Origin: Pedobacter nyackensis
Lineage (GTDB): Bacteria; Bacteroidota; Bacteroidia; Sphingobacteriales; Sphingobacteriaceae
Assembly (NCBI RefSeq): GCF_900176505.1
Contig: NZ_FWYB01000006.1
Location: forward strand, 186,001 to 250,000
DNA length: 64,000 nt
Direction: 5' to 3'
Translations under genes and position numbers: made by a program
Notes under the pieces: model-generated
The model's input: only the letters and a program-made list of their open reading frames with translations
Databases searched by the model: none
What the model was told of the DNA's origin: nothing
Part shown: positions 40,458-49,489 of the stretch, piece by piece
Layout of the letters: every line of letters starts with the position of its first letter
Numbering within the stretch: the stretch's first letter is position 1

Positions 40458-41534
40458 ATGGCTATGAATAAACGCGTGATCCTTATGACACCTTCTATGT
40501 GTAAAGGAGGAGCTGAAACACAATTATTGAAGGTTGCACTTTACCTGAAATCCAAACAGTACGACGTGATGCTTATTTCACTCAAACCCATTAATGAGTT
40601 TGAAATCGACTTAGAGGAACAAGGGTTAAGTGTAGTCTTCTTAAAAAATTGGTTCGGCCATGCCTTTTCTAACTGCGTGACGTTATACAAAACCGTTAAG
40701 GCCTTTAAGCCGGATGTTGTACTGGCATTCATGTTTATTGCCATCATATTTGCCCGTTTATTAAAGCTGAGATTTCATTTTAAATTAATCTCAACCATAA
40801 GAATATCAGTAATTAATAAAAAATGGTACATCCCTTTTAAGATGACCTCTGGGTTGGATGATATGGTAGTTTACAATTCCAATGCTTCAAAAGCAAATTT
40901 TGAACGTTGGAATCTGGTGAGAAAAGAAGGTATAGTGATCAATAACGCCATTTCAATTCCGGTATTAAACGGTATGTCCCCTAATGTGAATTATACACAA
41001 ACATTCAATTGGGTTTGTGTTGGTCATTTCAAGTATAACAAAGATTACCCAACGTTATTTAAAGCAATAGCTTTACTTAAAGACAAAATATTCCAGGTAA
41101 ACATCGTTGGTAAATTGAACAATGAGGTTTGGCCTTATAAAATGATCGAAGATCTGGGGATTCAAAATCATGTAAACATCCTTGGGTTTAAACAAAACAC
41201 GTCTGACTATATTACAAATGCAGAAGCTTTTATTCTCTCCTCCTATTCAGAAGGCATGCCTAACGCTGTGCTTGAAGCTATGGCACATGCAAAACCAATA
41301 GTAGTTACCGCTATTGATGTAAATAAGGAACTGGTTGATGCCGCCCATTGCGGCTTCCTTACAGAAAAGGAAAATGAAAAGCACCTTGCAGGTAAAATGC
41401 TGGAGATGATGAATATGACTGCTACACAGCGGAAGGTCTTCGGTCAAAACGGAAAAACTTATATCCAATCGAATTTCAGCGATAAAAGTGTTATGGATAG
41501 TTGGATGCAGTTGATCAATCAATTCGCTAGTTAA
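40458..41534 (+). CDS. Glycosyltransferase family 4
   Basis: This 358-residue GT-B enzyme has VILMTPSMCKGGAETQLLKV at the N-terminus, WVCVGHFKYNKDYPTLFKAI in the middle and LSSYSEGMPNAVLEAMAHAK as the E-x7-E donor site. It starts 12 bp after the ATP-grasp gene. It resembles hexosyltransferases of capsule loci; the precise linkage cannot be inferred. It precedes the asparagine synthetase gene by 23 bp. Confidence 0.93.
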   Translation: MAMNKRVILMTPSMCKGGAETQLLKVALYLKSKQYDVMLISLKPINEFEIDLEEQGLSVVFLKNWFGHAFSNCVTLYKTVKAFKPDVVLAFMFIAIIFARLLKLRFHFKLISTIRISVINKKWYIPFKMTSGLDDMVVYNSNASKANFERWNLVRKEGIVINNAISIPVLNGMSPNVNYTQTFNWVCVGHFKYNKDYPTLFKAIALLKDKIFQVNIVGKLNNEVWPYKMIEDLGIQNHVNILGFKQNTSDYITNAEAFILSSYSEGMPNAVLEAMAHAKPIVVTAIDVNKELVDAAHCGFLTEKENEKHLAGKMLEMMNMTATQRKVFGQNGKTYIQSNFSDKSVMDSWMQLINQFAS

Positions 41535-41557
41535 GAAACTAAAGAACCCCAAAGCAT

Positions 41558-43447
41558 ATGTGTGGAATATTTGGAACAATAAATTACTACCTTCCTTTAG
41601 ATCAACAACAGATCTTTAAAGGTTTGCAGCACCGTGGGCCGGATGATCAGGATGTCGAAATCATTGACAACCTGGCCTTGTACCATACCCGTCTTTCTAT
41701 TCAGGATCTTACCGCTTTAGGTAAACAGCCCATGGAATACAATGGACTAATCATTGTATTTAATGGTGAGATCTATAACCATATGGAACTAAGGGAGAAA
41801 TATGGTCTTGAGGCGTCATCAACCTCGGATACAAAAACCATCCTCATGATGTTTGAACTGATGGGAATGAAGATGCTGGAAGAATTTGATGGTATGTTTG
41901 CATTTGCATTGTATGATTTAAGAAACCGTTTATTATACCTTGCGAGAGACCGGTCGGGGAAAAAACCATTATTTGTTTACCGGAAAGAGGGGACTTATAT
42001 ATTCTCATCAGAGCTAAATACTTTATATCAAGTTGCCAAACCCGAAATCGACTATTCGGCATTATCTGATTACCTATACCTGGGTTATCATTATAGAAAA
42101 TCGACGCCCTATTTATCGGTGTCAGAACTCGAAAATGGCCATTATTTGAAAATAGATACACAAAACCTTACCGAGGAGAATATTACCTGGTTTGAAATGG
42201 CCGACAATTATAAAACCACATCCAAATTAACCCATCAGGAATCTGTAGATCAGCTGGACACACTTTTGCAATTAGCCGTCAATAGAAGGATTGATAGTTC
42301 GGCACTTGATGTAAGTTCCTTTTTAAGCAGCGGGATCAATAGCGGTTTAATAACCGCTATTGCAGCCCGACATTCAGCAAAACTGAAAACCTTTACTTTC
42401 AGAGCCCGGGGTAGCTATGATGAATCTGTACAGGCAGAAAAAGTAGCGAAAAGATATAACACCAATCATACGCTATTAGAGATTGACTTCTCAAACCTGC
42501 AAAATGATATTGAAAAAATAATAGGTAATCAGGGAGAGCCTAATTGCGACAGCTCAGCAATACCTAGTTATTATGTGGCTAAGGAAACTAAAAAACATAC
42601 GGCGGTTGTATTAAATGGAGATGGAGCTGATGAATTATTTGGTGGATACAGACGTTATGTTCCTTTCAAACATGTAGACTTCTTTCATCCCAACAACCTG
42701 ACAAAGGTTAGCGCCAAAATTTTAGCCGACATACTTCCAATCGCAAATGAGAAACAGAGCTACTATACTTATTTATACCGGTTATTGAAATTCTCGAGCT
42801 ACACAGATGTGCTTAAGATCTATTGTTCAGCCTCATCTGATTTATTTGTCGGTTTTGAAGATCAATTTTTGAAAAGACCATTAATGAGAGAGATCTCCAC
42901 AGATCTGATATCTGTAAATAAACTGCCTCTATCCTCTTTGAACAAAATATTACTGATGGACTTTCAATCTATGTTGTTCAGCCGGCTATTACCAAAAACT
43001 GATATGGCTGCTATGACGCATTCATTAGAAGGGCGAAGTCCATTTTTATCTAAAGAACTATTAGCATTTGCACCAGCTCTACCAGATAACTATAAAATCA
43101 ACAATGTAACCACTAAATCTATTTTACGCGATTTAGCTATGAAATATCTTCCTGAGGATTTGATTTACCAACCTAAGCGGGGCTTTGAAGTACCACTAAG
43201 CAAGTGGGTAGATACGGATTTAAAGGAGGTGATTGAAGATTATCTACTTAGCCCAAACGCTTTATATCCTGGTATCATCAAGCGAAGTTTTATTGAAGAT
43301 CTTATCGCTAAGAAAGTAAAGGTGGCTGATGAAAGAAGAGCTAAGATACTTTATTGTGTATTCGGTATGGAGGTATGGTATAAGAACCTATCAAAGATAA
43401 AGGCTCCTGAAATTCCTTACAGCCTCGAAAATTCTCTGAATAACTAA
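41558..43447 (+). CDS. Asparagine synthetase (glutamine-hydrolysing) family protein
   Basis: This 629-residue two-domain enzyme begins MCGIFGTIN with the N-terminal Cys2 nucleophile of class II glutamine amidotransferases, followed by LQHRGPDDQDV and IVFNGEIYNHMELREKYG. The synthetase half has the PP-loop SSFLSSGINSGLITAIAARH, where the usual SGGxDS reads SSGINS, and LNGDGADELFGGYRRY. Such AsnB paralogues in capsule loci amidate uronic acids; here a UDP-uronate epimerase follows 19 bp later, which suits that role. The PP-loop has Asn where Asp is usual (GGxDS), so activity may be altered. Confidence 0.88.
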   Translation: MCGIFGTINYYLPLDQQQIFKGLQHRGPDDQDVEIIDNLALYHTRLSIQDLTALGKQPMEYNGLIIVFNGEIYNHMELREKYGLEASSTSDTKTILMMFELMGMKMLEEFDGMFAFALYDLRNRLLYLARDRSGKKPLFVYRKEGTYIFSSELNTLYQVAKPEIDYSALSDYLYLGYHYRKSTPYLSVSELENGHYLKIDTQNLTEENITWFEMADNYKTTSKLTHQESVDQLDTLLQLAVNRRIDSSALDVSSFLSSGINSGLITAIAARHSAKLKTFTFRARGSYDESVQAEKVAKRYNTNHTLLEIDFSNLQNDIEKIIGNQGEPNCDSSAIPSYYVAKETKKHTAVVLNGDGADELFGGYRRYVPFKHVDFFHPNNLTKVSAKILADILPIANEKQSYYTYLYRLLKFSSYTDVLKIYCSASSDLFVGFEDQFLKRPLMREISTDLISVNKLPLSSLNKILLMDFQSMLFSRLLPKTDMAAMTHSLEGRSPFLSKELLAFAPALPDNYKINNVTTKSILRDLAMKYLPEDLIYQPKRGFEVPLSKWVDTDLKEVIEDYLLSPNALYPGIIKRSFIEDLIAKKVKVADERRAKILYCVFGMEVWYKNLSKIKAPEIPYSLENSLNN

Positions 43448-43466
43448 CCCCCTTAAATATTTTATT

Positions 43467-44558
43467 ATGAGAGTATTGGTTACCGGTAGCGCCGGTTTTA
43501 TTGGTTTTCATTTAGTAAAATCCCTCTTGGAGCGCGGAGATGAGGTGATTGGCATCGACAACATCAATGATTATTATGATGTTAACCTGAAGTACGCAAG
43601 GCTTGCAGAGACTGGCATTTCAAAAAGTAAACTGACTTATGGTCGGCAAATTCACAGCACAAAGCACAATGGATATGTATTTTTGAAGTTGGATCTTACA
43701 GATGCGATTGGAATGCATCGTTTATTTGAAACTTACAAATTTGATTGTGTTTGTAACTTAGCGGCGCAGGCTGGTGTGAGATATAGCTTAACCAACCCGG
43801 CTGCGTATATAGAATCCAATATCAAAGGTTTTCTTAATGTATTAGAATGTTGCAGATACAATAGCATTAAGCATTTATTATATGCCAGTTCATCAAGCGT
43901 TTATGGTTTGAATAAGAAAATGCCCTTTTCAGTGAATGATAACGTAGATCATCCTGTTTCACTTTATGCAGCTTCTAAAAAAAGTAATGAGTTGATGGCT
44001 CATGCATACAGTCATCTGTTTAATTTGCCAACAACGGCTTTAAGATTCTTTACTGTTTATGGTCCGTGGGGCAGACCAGACATGGCATTGTATTCATTTA
44101 CAAAAGCTATTATTGACGGAGAACCGATAAACATCTTTAATAATGGCAAGATGAAACGGGACTTTACTTATATTGATGATATTATAGCGGGTATTATTAC
44201 AACATTAGACATACCGGCTCAAAGCAATTTATTGTGGGATGGTGATGCGCCAGACCCTGCAAGTTCATCAGCTCCCTACAGCGTATTTAATATTGGAAGA
44301 GGTGAACCGCTAAATCTTATGGATTTTATTGTAGAAATAGAAAGGAATGTTGGAAAGCATGCCAAACGCAATTATCTACCTATGCAAAATGGTGATGTGT
44401 TGGAAACCTGGGCAGATGCTGGCGACCTGATTACCCATTCAGGCACTAAGAAATTTGTATCTGTAAAGGACGGTGTAAAGGAATTTGTGAAATGGTATGT
44501 TAATTTTTATAAAAAAGATGGTTCAAAAGCTAGAAATAAACACCAACACGTGCTATAA
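43467..44558 (+). CDS. NAD-dependent UDP-uronate 4-epimerase-like protein
   Basis: This 363-residue extended SDR has RVLVTGSAGFIGFHLVKSLL for NAD binding, DNINDYYDVNLKYARLAETG, the Ser in LLYASSSSVYGLNKKMPFSV and the Y-x3-K pair in YAASKKSNELMAHAYSHLF. DNINDYYDVxLKxxRL together with AAQAGVRYSLTNP is the mark of UDP-glucuronate 4-epimerases, which supply UDP-galacturonate. A uronic acid in the polymer would agree with the AsnB-type amidotransferase upstream and the pectate lyase downstream. It ends the first long gene run of the locus. Confidence 0.92.
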   Translation: MRVLVTGSAGFIGFHLVKSLLERGDEVIGIDNINDYYDVNLKYARLAETGISKSKLTYGRQIHSTKHNGYVFLKLDLTDAIGMHRLFETYKFDCVCNLAAQAGVRYSLTNPAAYIESNIKGFLNVLECCRYNSIKHLLYASSSSVYGLNKKMPFSVNDNVDHPVSLYAASKKSNELMAHAYSHLFNLPTTALRFFTVYGPWGRPDMALYSFTKAIIDGEPINIFNNGKMKRDFTYIDDIIAGIITTLDIPAQSNLLWDGDAPDPASSSAPYSVFNIGRGEPLNLMDFIVEIERNVGKHAKRNYLPMQNGDVLETWADAGDLITHSGTKKFVSVKDGVKEFVKWYVNFYKKDGSKARNKHQHVL

Positions 44559-44881
44559 TTTCAATCAAAGTGCCTGATTATGAACTATTTTCAAAAAAAA
44601 ATCATTTTTTTTTAAAAAAAAATTAAACCGAAAATAGATTACGATTTAGCATAATTCACCTGAATATGTTCGTGAGTTGGTAACATCGAACGAGATTTAT
44701 TTTAATAATTATATAAATAAACACACAACTTATTAAATGATAAAAATACATGTCGTAACTCTTATCTATATATACTAAAAATCAGCGACTTCCCATAGTA
44801 ATATTTTTGTTATTCCTGTAATTTTTTCGATACAATTTTTGAATAAGCTTCCCGTTCTAGGAGGTATATTTTAAAAAACAT
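44559..44881. other. Noncoding leader before the pectate lyase gene
   Basis: No gene is supported in these 323 bp. It begins with a striking A/T run (poly-A then poly-T near 44597-44625) and stays very AT-rich. A strong AGGAGG lies at 44859-44864, 17 bp before the ATG, unusual for this phylum and somewhat far from the start. A separate promoter for the lyase gene is likely but not identified. Confidence 0.5.
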
Positions 44882-46285
44882 ATGGAAAAAATTAAAAAAT
44901 CATCACTATCAACCTTAAAAATGTTTACATTATTAATGATTGCAGTAGTAACTTTTAGTCAATGTAAAAAAAGTAATGACGCCGATTATGAGAACAGTTT
45001 AAATGGAGATCTTGAAGATACCAGTAGTGCTATAGCAGCTATATCTCCGGATAAAACTGGTTCAGGTACTATTGATTTTTCTAGGGTTTCTCCAGACGGA
45101 GGCTTCTCTTATCAGATTAAAAGTGCACCACTACTATTAGGTGACAGTCCTGAACAACCTAAAATCTCAAAAATGCGTATTTTTGAAGATGGTAAAGAGC
45201 TAGGTCCTGCCCACACCAATCATCAGGAAATTAGAAATTTAGGTAAAGGAAGATTTAGTCATTGGCTAACATCTTTATACATCTCGGCGTCGGATAACAC
45301 TGACCCGCGTACAAACGGAAGAAAATATACCTATTCATATGGTATAGATGCGCCAACGGTTACTCCTCCAACAACTGAAGTACCTCCTACCACCACTCCT
45401 CCAACAACAACGGATGGTATAATAGGTTATGCTATGGTTGGTGGATCTACAACAGGTGGTAAAGGTGGAAGCACAGTTACTGTAACTTCACTTTCAGCCC
45501 TAAAAACTGCAATTTCTGGAAGCACAGCTTCGATTGTACAGGTTTCAGGCAGGATCACAGGAACAGGATACCTAATGGTAGGTTCGAACAAAACAATCAT
45601 TGGTTTGAGCGGTTCATCACTTGAAGGTGTAGCTTTAACAGTTAGTGGACAAAGCAATGTTATTATCAAAAACATGACAATTAGAAATGTAGTTGGGTAT
45701 TCTAACATCACCATCACTGAAGGTGCACACCATGTTTGGGTAGATCATTGTACATTATCGTCTGACCGTACCAAAGGTTGGGATTACTATGATGGCTTAT
45801 TGGACGTAGGTAGAAAAGCTAATTATGTTACCTTATCATGGAACAAATTACATGACAACCATATTCCATTGCTGATTGGTTTTGGTGATACAAGTACAAT
45901 TGATGCACAGTATCTTAACGTAACAGTTTACAAAAACTACTTCTACAACGTTTCAGAAAGACAACCTAGTGTAAGATTCGGACATGTTCACGTATTCAAT
46001 AACTACTTCAAAGCTAGTAGCGGATATTCAATCGCTTCAAGAATGGGTGCTGTTGTTCGTACGGATAACAATTACTTTGAGAGTGCAAATGCACCAATCA
46101 GAACTGATGTTGGTCCAACACCAGGTTACATTAGTGGTGCAGCTACGAACTATTACAAAAATTCAGGTCAGAACGTAATTACTACTTCGGCATCTAGCTG
46201 GGTTCCGACTTATGAATACAAAAGTCAGTTAATTGCGGCTACAGATGTTGCTACTGTAGTTGCGAATGGTGCAGGTGCAAAATAA
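44882..46285 (+). CDS. Secreted pectate lyase-like lipoprotein (PL1 type)
   Basis: This 467-residue protein has a signal with a probable lipobox (FSQC near residue 28), an N-terminal domain to about residue 155, a Pro/Thr linker (TPPTTEVPPTTTPPTTTDG) and a PL1-type beta-helix. The lyase marks are VWVDHCTLSS (Ca-binding Asp), YYDGLLDVGRKANYVTLSWN, KLHDNHIPLLIGFGD and RQPSVRFGHVHVFNNYF with the catalytic Arg region. It cleaves uronic-acid polymers by beta-elimination. Inside an exopolysaccharide locus it could trim the polymer itself. It has its own long leader and is followed by a strong terminator. Confidence 0.9.
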   Translation: MEKIKKSSLSTLKMFTLLMIAVVTFSQCKKSNDADYENSLNGDLEDTSSAIAAISPDKTGSGTIDFSRVSPDGGFSYQIKSAPLLLGDSPEQPKISKMRIFEDGKELGPAHTNHQEIRNLGKGRFSHWLTSLYISASDNTDPRTNGRKYTYSYGIDAPTVTPPTTEVPPTTTPPTTTDGIIGYAMVGGSTTGGKGGSTVTVTSLSALKTAISGSTASIVQVSGRITGTGYLMVGSNKTIIGLSGSSLEGVALTVSGQSNVIIKNMTIRNVVGYSNITITEGAHHVWVDHCTLSSDRTKGWDYYDGLLDVGRKANYVTLSWNKLHDNHIPLLIGFGDTSTIDAQYLNVTVYKNYFYNVSERQPSVRFGHVHVFNNYFKASSGYSIASRMGAVVRTDNNYFESANAPIRTDVGPTPGYISGAATNYYKNSGQNVITTSASSWVPTYEYKSQLIAATDVATVVANGAGAK

Positions 46286-46352
46286 GCCCTGATCAACCAT
46301 TATATTTTATAACCTCCGACTGTATAAATCTATACGGCCAGAGAAATTAATC

Positions 46353-46391
46353 AAACACTTAAGCTACCTCAATGAGGTAGCTTAAGTGTTT
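46353..46391. terminator. Strong 18-bp hairpin terminator after the lyase gene
   Basis: A perfect 18-bp inverted repeat (AAACACTTAAGCTACCTC and its complement) surrounds AAT and ends in TTTT, then more T after ACATCC. It lies 67 bp after the lyase stop and splits the locus into two transcription units unless antitermination acts. Confidence 0.85.
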
Positions 46392-46420
46392 TACATCCTT
46401 TTTTAATTTATTATTTTGAT

Positions 46421-47569
46421 ATGGAAATTAATAGGAAAAAGGTACTTCTGGTATGCGACTCATCGGGTACGCTACTTGATTTTCGGGGAAAACTGATTGA
46501 GGACCTCCTGGTCCATAACGACGTTTACGTTTTCAGTCCCAAAATTACCCAACCAGAGATCAAAGAGCGTTTGATCAAAATGGGTGTCAGGGTTTATGAA
46601 AATGATTTGCATTCCAGCAACGTATCCATCCTATCTGATCTTAAATATATCAAAGATCTGTTCCGCATTATAAAACTTATCAAACCTGATATTTTCTTCC
46701 CTTATGCTTTTAAACCTGTAATCTACGGTTCACTGGTTGCCAATTTCTGCGGGATAAAAAGGATCACTCCTATGCTCACTGGTTTGGGCTACAATTTCAG
46801 TAACGATTCAGGCAAAAATGGCCTGGTTAGCAAGATCACTAAAATCTTATTAAAACTTAGCTTAAGGCCAAACCGCAGGTTCCGCGTCATATTTCAGAAC
46901 TATGATGACTGTGAGAAGCTGATTAGTACTGGCATCATTAACAAAAAGCATCAATGTTACGTGGTAAATGGCTCAGGTGTAGATCTAAGTCATTATGATT
47001 ATACAGAGCCGCAGGTGGAGCATTTGAGCTTCCTGATGATCTCAAGGCTCATTAATGCGAAAGGAATTAACGAATATTTTGAAGCCGCCCGGCTGATCCG
47101 GCAAAAGTTTCCAGAAACTACTTTTAAACTGATCGGATCTTTTGACGACAACATCGACGCCATAGATCAGAACCTATACGAAAAAATCTGCTCCGGAGAA
47201 ATCATAGAATATTTAGGTCCTGTGACCGATGTCAGGCCATACATTAAAGATTCATCCATAGTAGTACTCCCATCCTATTACGGTGAAGGCGTTCCAAGAT
47301 GTATACTTGAGGGAATGGCTATGGGGAGAGCAATTATCACCAGTAACTCTGTAGGTTGTAAAGAGACCATTAATGCGGCTTCTACTGAGTTAAATGGTTT
47401 TTTAGTTCCTGTAAAGAATGCCCCGGCACTGGCATCAAGAATGGAATATTTTATAAAGAATACCAAAGACATCATCAGTTTTGGAATAAACGGAAGAAAG
47501 TTTGCAAAGGAAAAATTTGATGTAAATCTTATTAATTCTCAAATGCTTCATATTATACAGGGAGCATAA
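46421..47569 (+). CDS. Glycosyltransferase family 4 (WcaI/TuaC-like)
   Basis: This 382-residue GT-B enzyme opens KVLLVCDSSGTLLDFRGKLI and has KRITPMLTGLGYNFSND typical of the PglA/WbpH-type N-acetylhexosaminyl transferases. FLMISRLINAKGINEYFEAA is the nucleotide-binding start of domain 2, and LPSYYGEGVPRCILEGMAMG the donor site. It is the first gene after the strong hairpin terminator and starts the second run of the locus. Confidence 0.93.
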   Translation: MEINRKKVLLVCDSSGTLLDFRGKLIEDLLVHNDVYVFSPKITQPEIKERLIKMGVRVYENDLHSSNVSILSDLKYIKDLFRIIKLIKPDIFFPYAFKPVIYGSLVANFCGIKRITPMLTGLGYNFSNDSGKNGLVSKITKILLKLSLRPNRRFRVIFQNYDDCEKLISTGIINKKHQCYVVNGSGVDLSHYDYTEPQVEHLSFLMISRLINAKGINEYFEAARLIRQKFPETTFKLIGSFDDNIDAIDQNLYEKICSGEIIEYLGPVTDVRPYIKDSSIVVLPSYYGEGVPRCILEGMAMGRAIITSNSVGCKETINAASTELNGFLVPVKNAPALASRMEYFIKNTKDIISFGINGRKFAKEKFDVNLINSQMLHIIQGA

Positions 47570-47597
47570 CCAATATAAGGCTTAAACTCGACCCAAT

Positions 47598-48623
47598 ATG
47601 ACTTACCGGCTAATTACCATCCAACAGAAAAAGGAATGGATGAGGTATGTAGCAGAATCGCTTAATCACGATTTCTATCACACTTGGCATTATCATTCAT
47701 TAGTAGACAACGGAGACCCATTTCTTTTTGTCTATCAGGAGGACAACATATTTATTGCTCTACCCCTACTCAAACGAAGAATTGAAAACTCAGATTTGTT
47801 TGATTTAACATCAGCGTACGGATATACCGGACCTATCTCCAATCTGGATTTTGACAGCATGAGCGACCCTATAATTGATAACTTCAGGGCTTCATTTCTG
47901 AGCTTTATGCACGAAGGACAGAATGTTTGTGTGTTTTCAAGGCTTAATCCTTTCATTAATCAAAAGCGGCTACTGGAAAGGATTGGTGGAATTTACGAAA
48001 ATGGACAGACTGTTTATATTGATTTAACTGAACCAATAGAAGTCCAAAGATCTAAATATGAAAAAAGACTGGCTAGAAAAATAAGGGCGTTAAGAACGAA
48101 GAATTTCAAGATTAAAGAGGCCGATTCTCCAGAAGACATAAGAGCTTTTACTGTAATGTATACAGAAAATATGTTGCGCAACGGAGCCTCAGAAAGGTAC
48201 TTATACAACGAAGATTACTTTAGCCAGTTACTTAGGGCACCCGATTCCAATTGCAAGCTGGTTATGGTTTATGATAACGACCAGGCTATATGCGGAAATA
48301 TAGTAATGTTTGCCGGAAGTATCATCAGGAACCACTTGTCGGCCACAGCCACTTCTCATGTCCATGAATCGCCAAGTAAGCTAATCATAGATGAGATCAG
48401 TCTCCTGGGTAGAGCATTGGGCATAAGTTATTATCATCTGGGAGGTGGATTGGGTGGTAGATCAGATTCATTGTTTCAATTCAAAGCTGCCTTTTCAAAT
48501 TTAATCTTAGAGGATAGGACCTGGCGTTTTGTTGCAGACACAGCTTCTTATGAAGAGCTGGTAAACACAAGAGCAGTTAATAAAAGTGCCGGATTCTTCC
48601 CGGTTTACAGAAGTACATTTTAA
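47598..48623 (+). CDS. FemAB-like (GNAT-fold) acyltransferase, paralogue 1
   Basis: This protein of 341 residues belongs to the FemA/FemB-like, GNAT-related group (BioF2/Acetyltransf_6 type). Landmarks are HDFYHTWHYHSL near residue 23, FIALPLLKRRI, SAYGYTGPISN near residue 75, an R/K-rich helix KYEKRLARKIRALRTKNFKI near residue 155, and the GGGLGGRSDSLFQFKAAFS motif near residue 280. FemAB enzymes transfer aminoacyl groups from tRNA; related GNATs transfer acyl groups. It is the most divergent of four such paralogues here and is followed by PhyH. Confidence 0.8.
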   Translation: MTYRLITIQQKKEWMRYVAESLNHDFYHTWHYHSLVDNGDPFLFVYQEDNIFIALPLLKRRIENSDLFDLTSAYGYTGPISNLDFDSMSDPIIDNFRASFLSFMHEGQNVCVFSRLNPFINQKRLLERIGGIYENGQTVYIDLTEPIEVQRSKYEKRLARKIRALRTKNFKIKEADSPEDIRAFTVMYTENMLRNGASERYLYNEDYFSQLLRAPDSNCKLVMVYDNDQAICGNIVMFAGSIIRNHLSATATSHVHESPSKLIIDEISLLGRALGISYYHLGGGLGGRSDSLFQFKAAFSNLILEDRTWRFVADTASYEELVNTRAVNKSAGFFPVYRSTF

Positions 48624-48646
48624 GAAATATTTAAAATCTTCATACA

Positions 48647-49450
48647 GTGGAAAATATATTTGATTATCATCAGGCCAATTTAAAAGATTTTGATGAGGCC
48701 TTCAGCAAATATGGCTGGTTAGTATATGAAAATGCTTTGTCGGACGAATTTGTCGAGGAAATTAATAATTCCCTTGAGGATGCCTACCTCCTGCGAAGGC
48801 AAATTCAGAAGGAAAATGGGATTGATCTCGATATGGCGGGAACACTGCATCATTTACTTGAACCGGATAACTTCGGTTTTAAACTTATCGAAAAATTGTA
48901 CTGCGATGAGCAAATGCGGCATTTTCTTAAAGGCAATTACATTCTGAATGCAATTGGCGGAGTGATCAATGTAAAAGATGCCAGGCCATATGTACAAAAT
49001 GTGCATCGCGACATCAGAAGTTTTACCGGAGATCTGAAAATGATGATCCAGATGATGATTATACTAGATGATTTCACAGAGGATAATGGGGCAACCTATT
49101 TACTTTCCGGATCACACAAAGCAGATATCAGGCCGGATGACTTATCTTTCTATAGTCAGGCAGACCGCGCCCTTGCAAAAAAAGGCAGCATCATATTATT
49201 TGATTCGCATTTATGGCATGCTGCGGGCAAAAACTACACCGATAAGCCAAGAAGAGCATTAACACTGAGTTATACCCTGCCGTTTTTTAAACAACAACTT
49301 GATTATCCGAGATTCTTAGGGTACGAGTTTGGTGAAACTTTACCAGAGGGCTTAAGACAGGTAATAGGCTATAATGCCAGAGTTCCAGCCAATTTATATG
49401 AATACTATCAGCCACCACATCGCAGGATGTACAAACAAGGACAAGGTTAA
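48647..49450 (+). CDS. Phytanoyl-CoA dioxygenase (PhyH) family protein
   Basis: This 267-residue Fe(II)/2-oxoglutarate-dependent oxygenase-like protein has the facial triad H-x-D in VQNVHRDIRSFTG and the distal His in DSHLWHAAGKNYTDKPRRAL, whose final Arg would bind oxoglutarate. The gene starts with GTG at 48647. PhyH proteins hydroxylate small molecules, acyl or amino-acid chains, and could modify an acyl or amino-acid substituent of the polymer. It stands between a FemAB-like and an aminotransferase-like gene. Confidence 0.85.
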   Translation: MENIFDYHQANLKDFDEAFSKYGWLVYENALSDEFVEEINNSLEDAYLLRRQIQKENGIDLDMAGTLHHLLEPDNFGFKLIEKLYCDEQMRHFLKGNYILNAIGGVINVKDARPYVQNVHRDIRSFTGDLKMMIQMMIILDDFTEDNGATYLLSGSHKADIRPDDLSFYSQADRALAKKGSIILFDSHLWHAAGKNYTDKPRRALTLSYTLPFFKQQLDYPRFLGYEFGETLPEGLRQVIGYNARVPANLYEYYQPPHRRMYKQGQG

Positions 49451-49489
49451 TATTTAGCATCGGACGTTTTTCATTAAAATGCATATGTT

